Part shown: piece after piece, positions 62,906 to 64,000 of the stretch | How the letters are laid out: each line of letters opens with the position of its first letter | How positions within the stretch are numbered: position 1 is the stretch's first letter | Assembly: GCA_963709155.1 (NCBI GenBank) | Contig: CAVPVD010000007.1 | Coordinates: 992,001-1,056,000 of the forward strand | Source: Bog-159 sp963709155 | Lineage (GTDB): Bacteria; Acidobacteriota; Terriglobia; Bryobacterales; Bryobacteraceae | Direction: 5' to 3' | DNA length: 64,000 nucleotides | The notes under the pieces: generated by a model | The model's database searches: none | The model's input: the letters and a program-made list of their open reading frames with translations, nothing else | What the model was told of the DNA's origin: nothing | Translations under genes and position numbers: made by a program

Positions 62906-63768
62906 ATCTGCCGGCTAGCCGCGGTTTCTGGCCTGTGGATAAAGTGGTCCTACCGTATTACGCCGCGGCTAGTGTGGCCATCCTGTGGTTCTGGAACCGC
63001 CTTCCCGAACCCGGATTGCTGCTGGCCTGGCATCTGGCGGCGATCGCGTTAGCGTTAGTCGCGATCCGTAGCGCCGGCCGCGCCAGTTGGATCTTCCGGC
63101 ATTGGTATCCCCTGCCCTACGTGGCCTGGTGCTACCGGGAGATGGCGGTGCTGATGCCCGGGCTACGCGGATGGGAGGCGGACGCGGAACTGGCGCATCT
63201 GGACTACCGTCTCTGGGGCGCGCATCCGACCGTTTGGTTGGAACGGATTAGCACGCCTATCCTCACGGAATACCTGCAGATCGTTTACACCTTGTTCGTG
63301 CCGGCCGTGTTGTACATCGCCTACCTGCTCTGGCGGCGCGCCCGCTACGCCGATTTCCGCTATTACGCATTTCTGATCGCGCTGGGCTTTCTGGTCTCCT
63401 ACGTGGGCTACGTGCTGGTGCCCGCGCGCGGCCCCCGCTTCTTCCTGCGCAACCTGCAAACCATCGAGCTGAAGGGGCTCTGGTTCACGCACGTGCTGCA
63501 ATTGACCCTCGACAAATTGGAATCCAAGGCGTGGGATTGCTTTCCCAGCGGCCACACGGAGCTCAGCATCCTGGCCTGCTGGGGCAGCAGCCTAATCTCC
63601 AAGCGGCTATTTTGGATCTATTTCTTCTATACCTTGTCCATCATTTCTGCTACAGTTTATCTTCGATACCATTACACCATCGACCTGCTTGCCGGGGCCG
63701 CCGTGGCCGGTCTTCTTGTGCTTGTCGCACCGTCGTTATACCGAATCTTAGGAAAAGGGGCCGCTTAG
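62890..63768 (+). CDS. PAP2-family membrane protein, inositol-phosphoceramide-synthase-like
   Basis: 292 residues from a TTG at 62890 behind a GGAGG site, overlapping the epimerase by 16 bp; no closer ATG fits. About six transmembrane helices. PAP2 motifs: PARGPRFF, then CFPSGHTELSILACW (PSGH) and YLRYHYTIDLLAG (R-x-H-x3-D). This spacing and the Aur1/Ipt1 layout suggest transfer of a phospho-head group to a lipid, e.g. phosphoinositol to ceramide. A simple lipid phosphatase is also possible. Confidence 0.85.
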   Translation: MVEVLNLPASRGFWPVDKVVLPYYAAASVAILWFWNRLPEPGLLLAWHLAAIALALVAIRSAGRASWIFRHWYPLPYVAWCYREMAVLMPGLRGWEADAELAHLDYRLWGAHPTVWLERISTPILTEYLQIVYTLFVPAVLYIAYLLWRRARYADFRYYAFLIALGFLVSYVGYVLVPARGPRFFLRNLQTIELKGLWFTHVLQLTLDKLESKAWDCFPSGHTELSILACWGSSLISKRLFWIYFFYTLSIISATVYLRYHYTIDLLAGAAVAGLLVLVAPSLYRILGKGAA

Positions 63769-64000
63769 TTGGGAGACGTCGAAATCGTCGCGGTTCAGGA
63801 CAAACAATCGTTGCACCAGTTTGTGGAACTTCCGTACCGGTTGTACCGCCACCACCCCTACTGGGTGCCTCCATTACGCATGGCCCAAAAGGAGTTGCTG
63901 AACACCAGGAAGCACCCGTTTTACGCGCACGCCGAGTTGCAATGCTTCCTGGCCCGCCGGAATGGTGAAGTTTGCGGCCGGATCGGCGCCATCCTGGACC
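63769..64000 (+). CDS. GNAT-like acyltransferase (5' part), bacterial ceramide synthase candidate
   Basis: From a TTG at 63769, directly after the PAP2 stop codon and behind AGGAAAAGGGG, 77 codons are visible: VELPYRLYRHHPYWVPPLRM, LLNTRKHPFYAHAELQCFLA and GEVCGRIGAILD. This is the opening of a roughly 370-400-residue GNAT-like family whose members appear beside lipid genes and which I associate with bacterial ceramide synthase (bCerS); that link is inference. The gene runs off the right edge. Confidence 0.75.
   Translation, partial: MGDVEIVAVQDKQSLHQFVELPYRLYRHHPYWVPPLRMAQKELLNTRKHPFYAHAELQCFLARRNGEVCGRIGAILD

Overview
The window reads as chromosomal DNA of a GC-rich acidobacterium, most like the Bryobacterales/'Solibacter' group. 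The clues are two tandem orphan MacB/FtsX permeases without an ATPase gene (the ADOP type), a TonB-dependent receptor with an N-terminal carboxypeptidase-regulatory domain, a winged-helix/TPR regulator, YXWGXW-repeat proteins, secreted S53 peptidases with Ig-like tails, a GloVer-type repeat fragment and an egtB-egtD pair. This placement is inference from gene content. I saw no rRNA, tRNA, CRISPR array, prophage or transposase.

Layout. 1-4.9 kb: glyQ (partial) and recO, two paralogous small secreted proteins flanking a winged-helix/TPR regulator, a cupin and a broken SDR gene. 5.2-10.5 kb: a minus-strand signalling block (MEDS protein, PAS histidine kinase, FixJ-like regulator, lone receiver, sigma-54 activator). 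10.7-16.6 kb: SnoaL-like protein, peroxiredoxin-like protein, cytochrome P460, egtD-egtB, a decayed mercuric-reductase-like gene and a 3-methyladenine glycosylase. 16.9-26.3 kb: envelope genes (two YXWGXW proteins, TonB receptor, lipoprotein), a LytS/LytTR pair and a secreted phospholipase D-like protein. 26.4-35.4 kb: a nucleotidyltransferase overlapping uvrA, then two ADOP permeases. 35.5-44.6 kb: DUF1593 protein, a large unknown secreted protein and two tandem S53 peptidases, the second frameshifted. 44.8-50.6 kb: ferredoxin-NADP reductase-like protein, broken rhuM, a receiver protein, YjbQ, DUF4139 and DUF3237 proteins. 50.6-53.0 kb: a rearrangement scar made of a duplicated gapA 3' end and gene fragments, next to intact gapA. 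53.2-60.7 kb: BamE-like protein, CPBP protease, zinc ribbon protein, rpsU, glgC, sugar/ureide permease, ArnT-like transferase and an esterase. 60.8-64 kb: a vapB-like gene with a gutted vapC, then an overlapping operon of DUF3047, an NAD-dependent epimerase, a PAP2/IPC-synthase-like protein and a GNAT-like acyltransferase.

Two themes stand out. First, many accessory genes are damaged in recognisable ways: internal deletions (SDR, MEDS, mercuric-reductase-like, vapC), single-base frameshifts (S53 peptidase, rhuM, the DUF3237 signal peptide) and partial duplications (gapA). Housekeeping genes are intact. Real decay and assembly error both have to be considered. Second, the operon at the right edge has a composition that fits bacterial ceramide/inositol-phosphoceramide synthesis. 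Palindromic dispersed repeats of at least two families sit at gene ends, and one provides the stop codon of a response-regulator gene.
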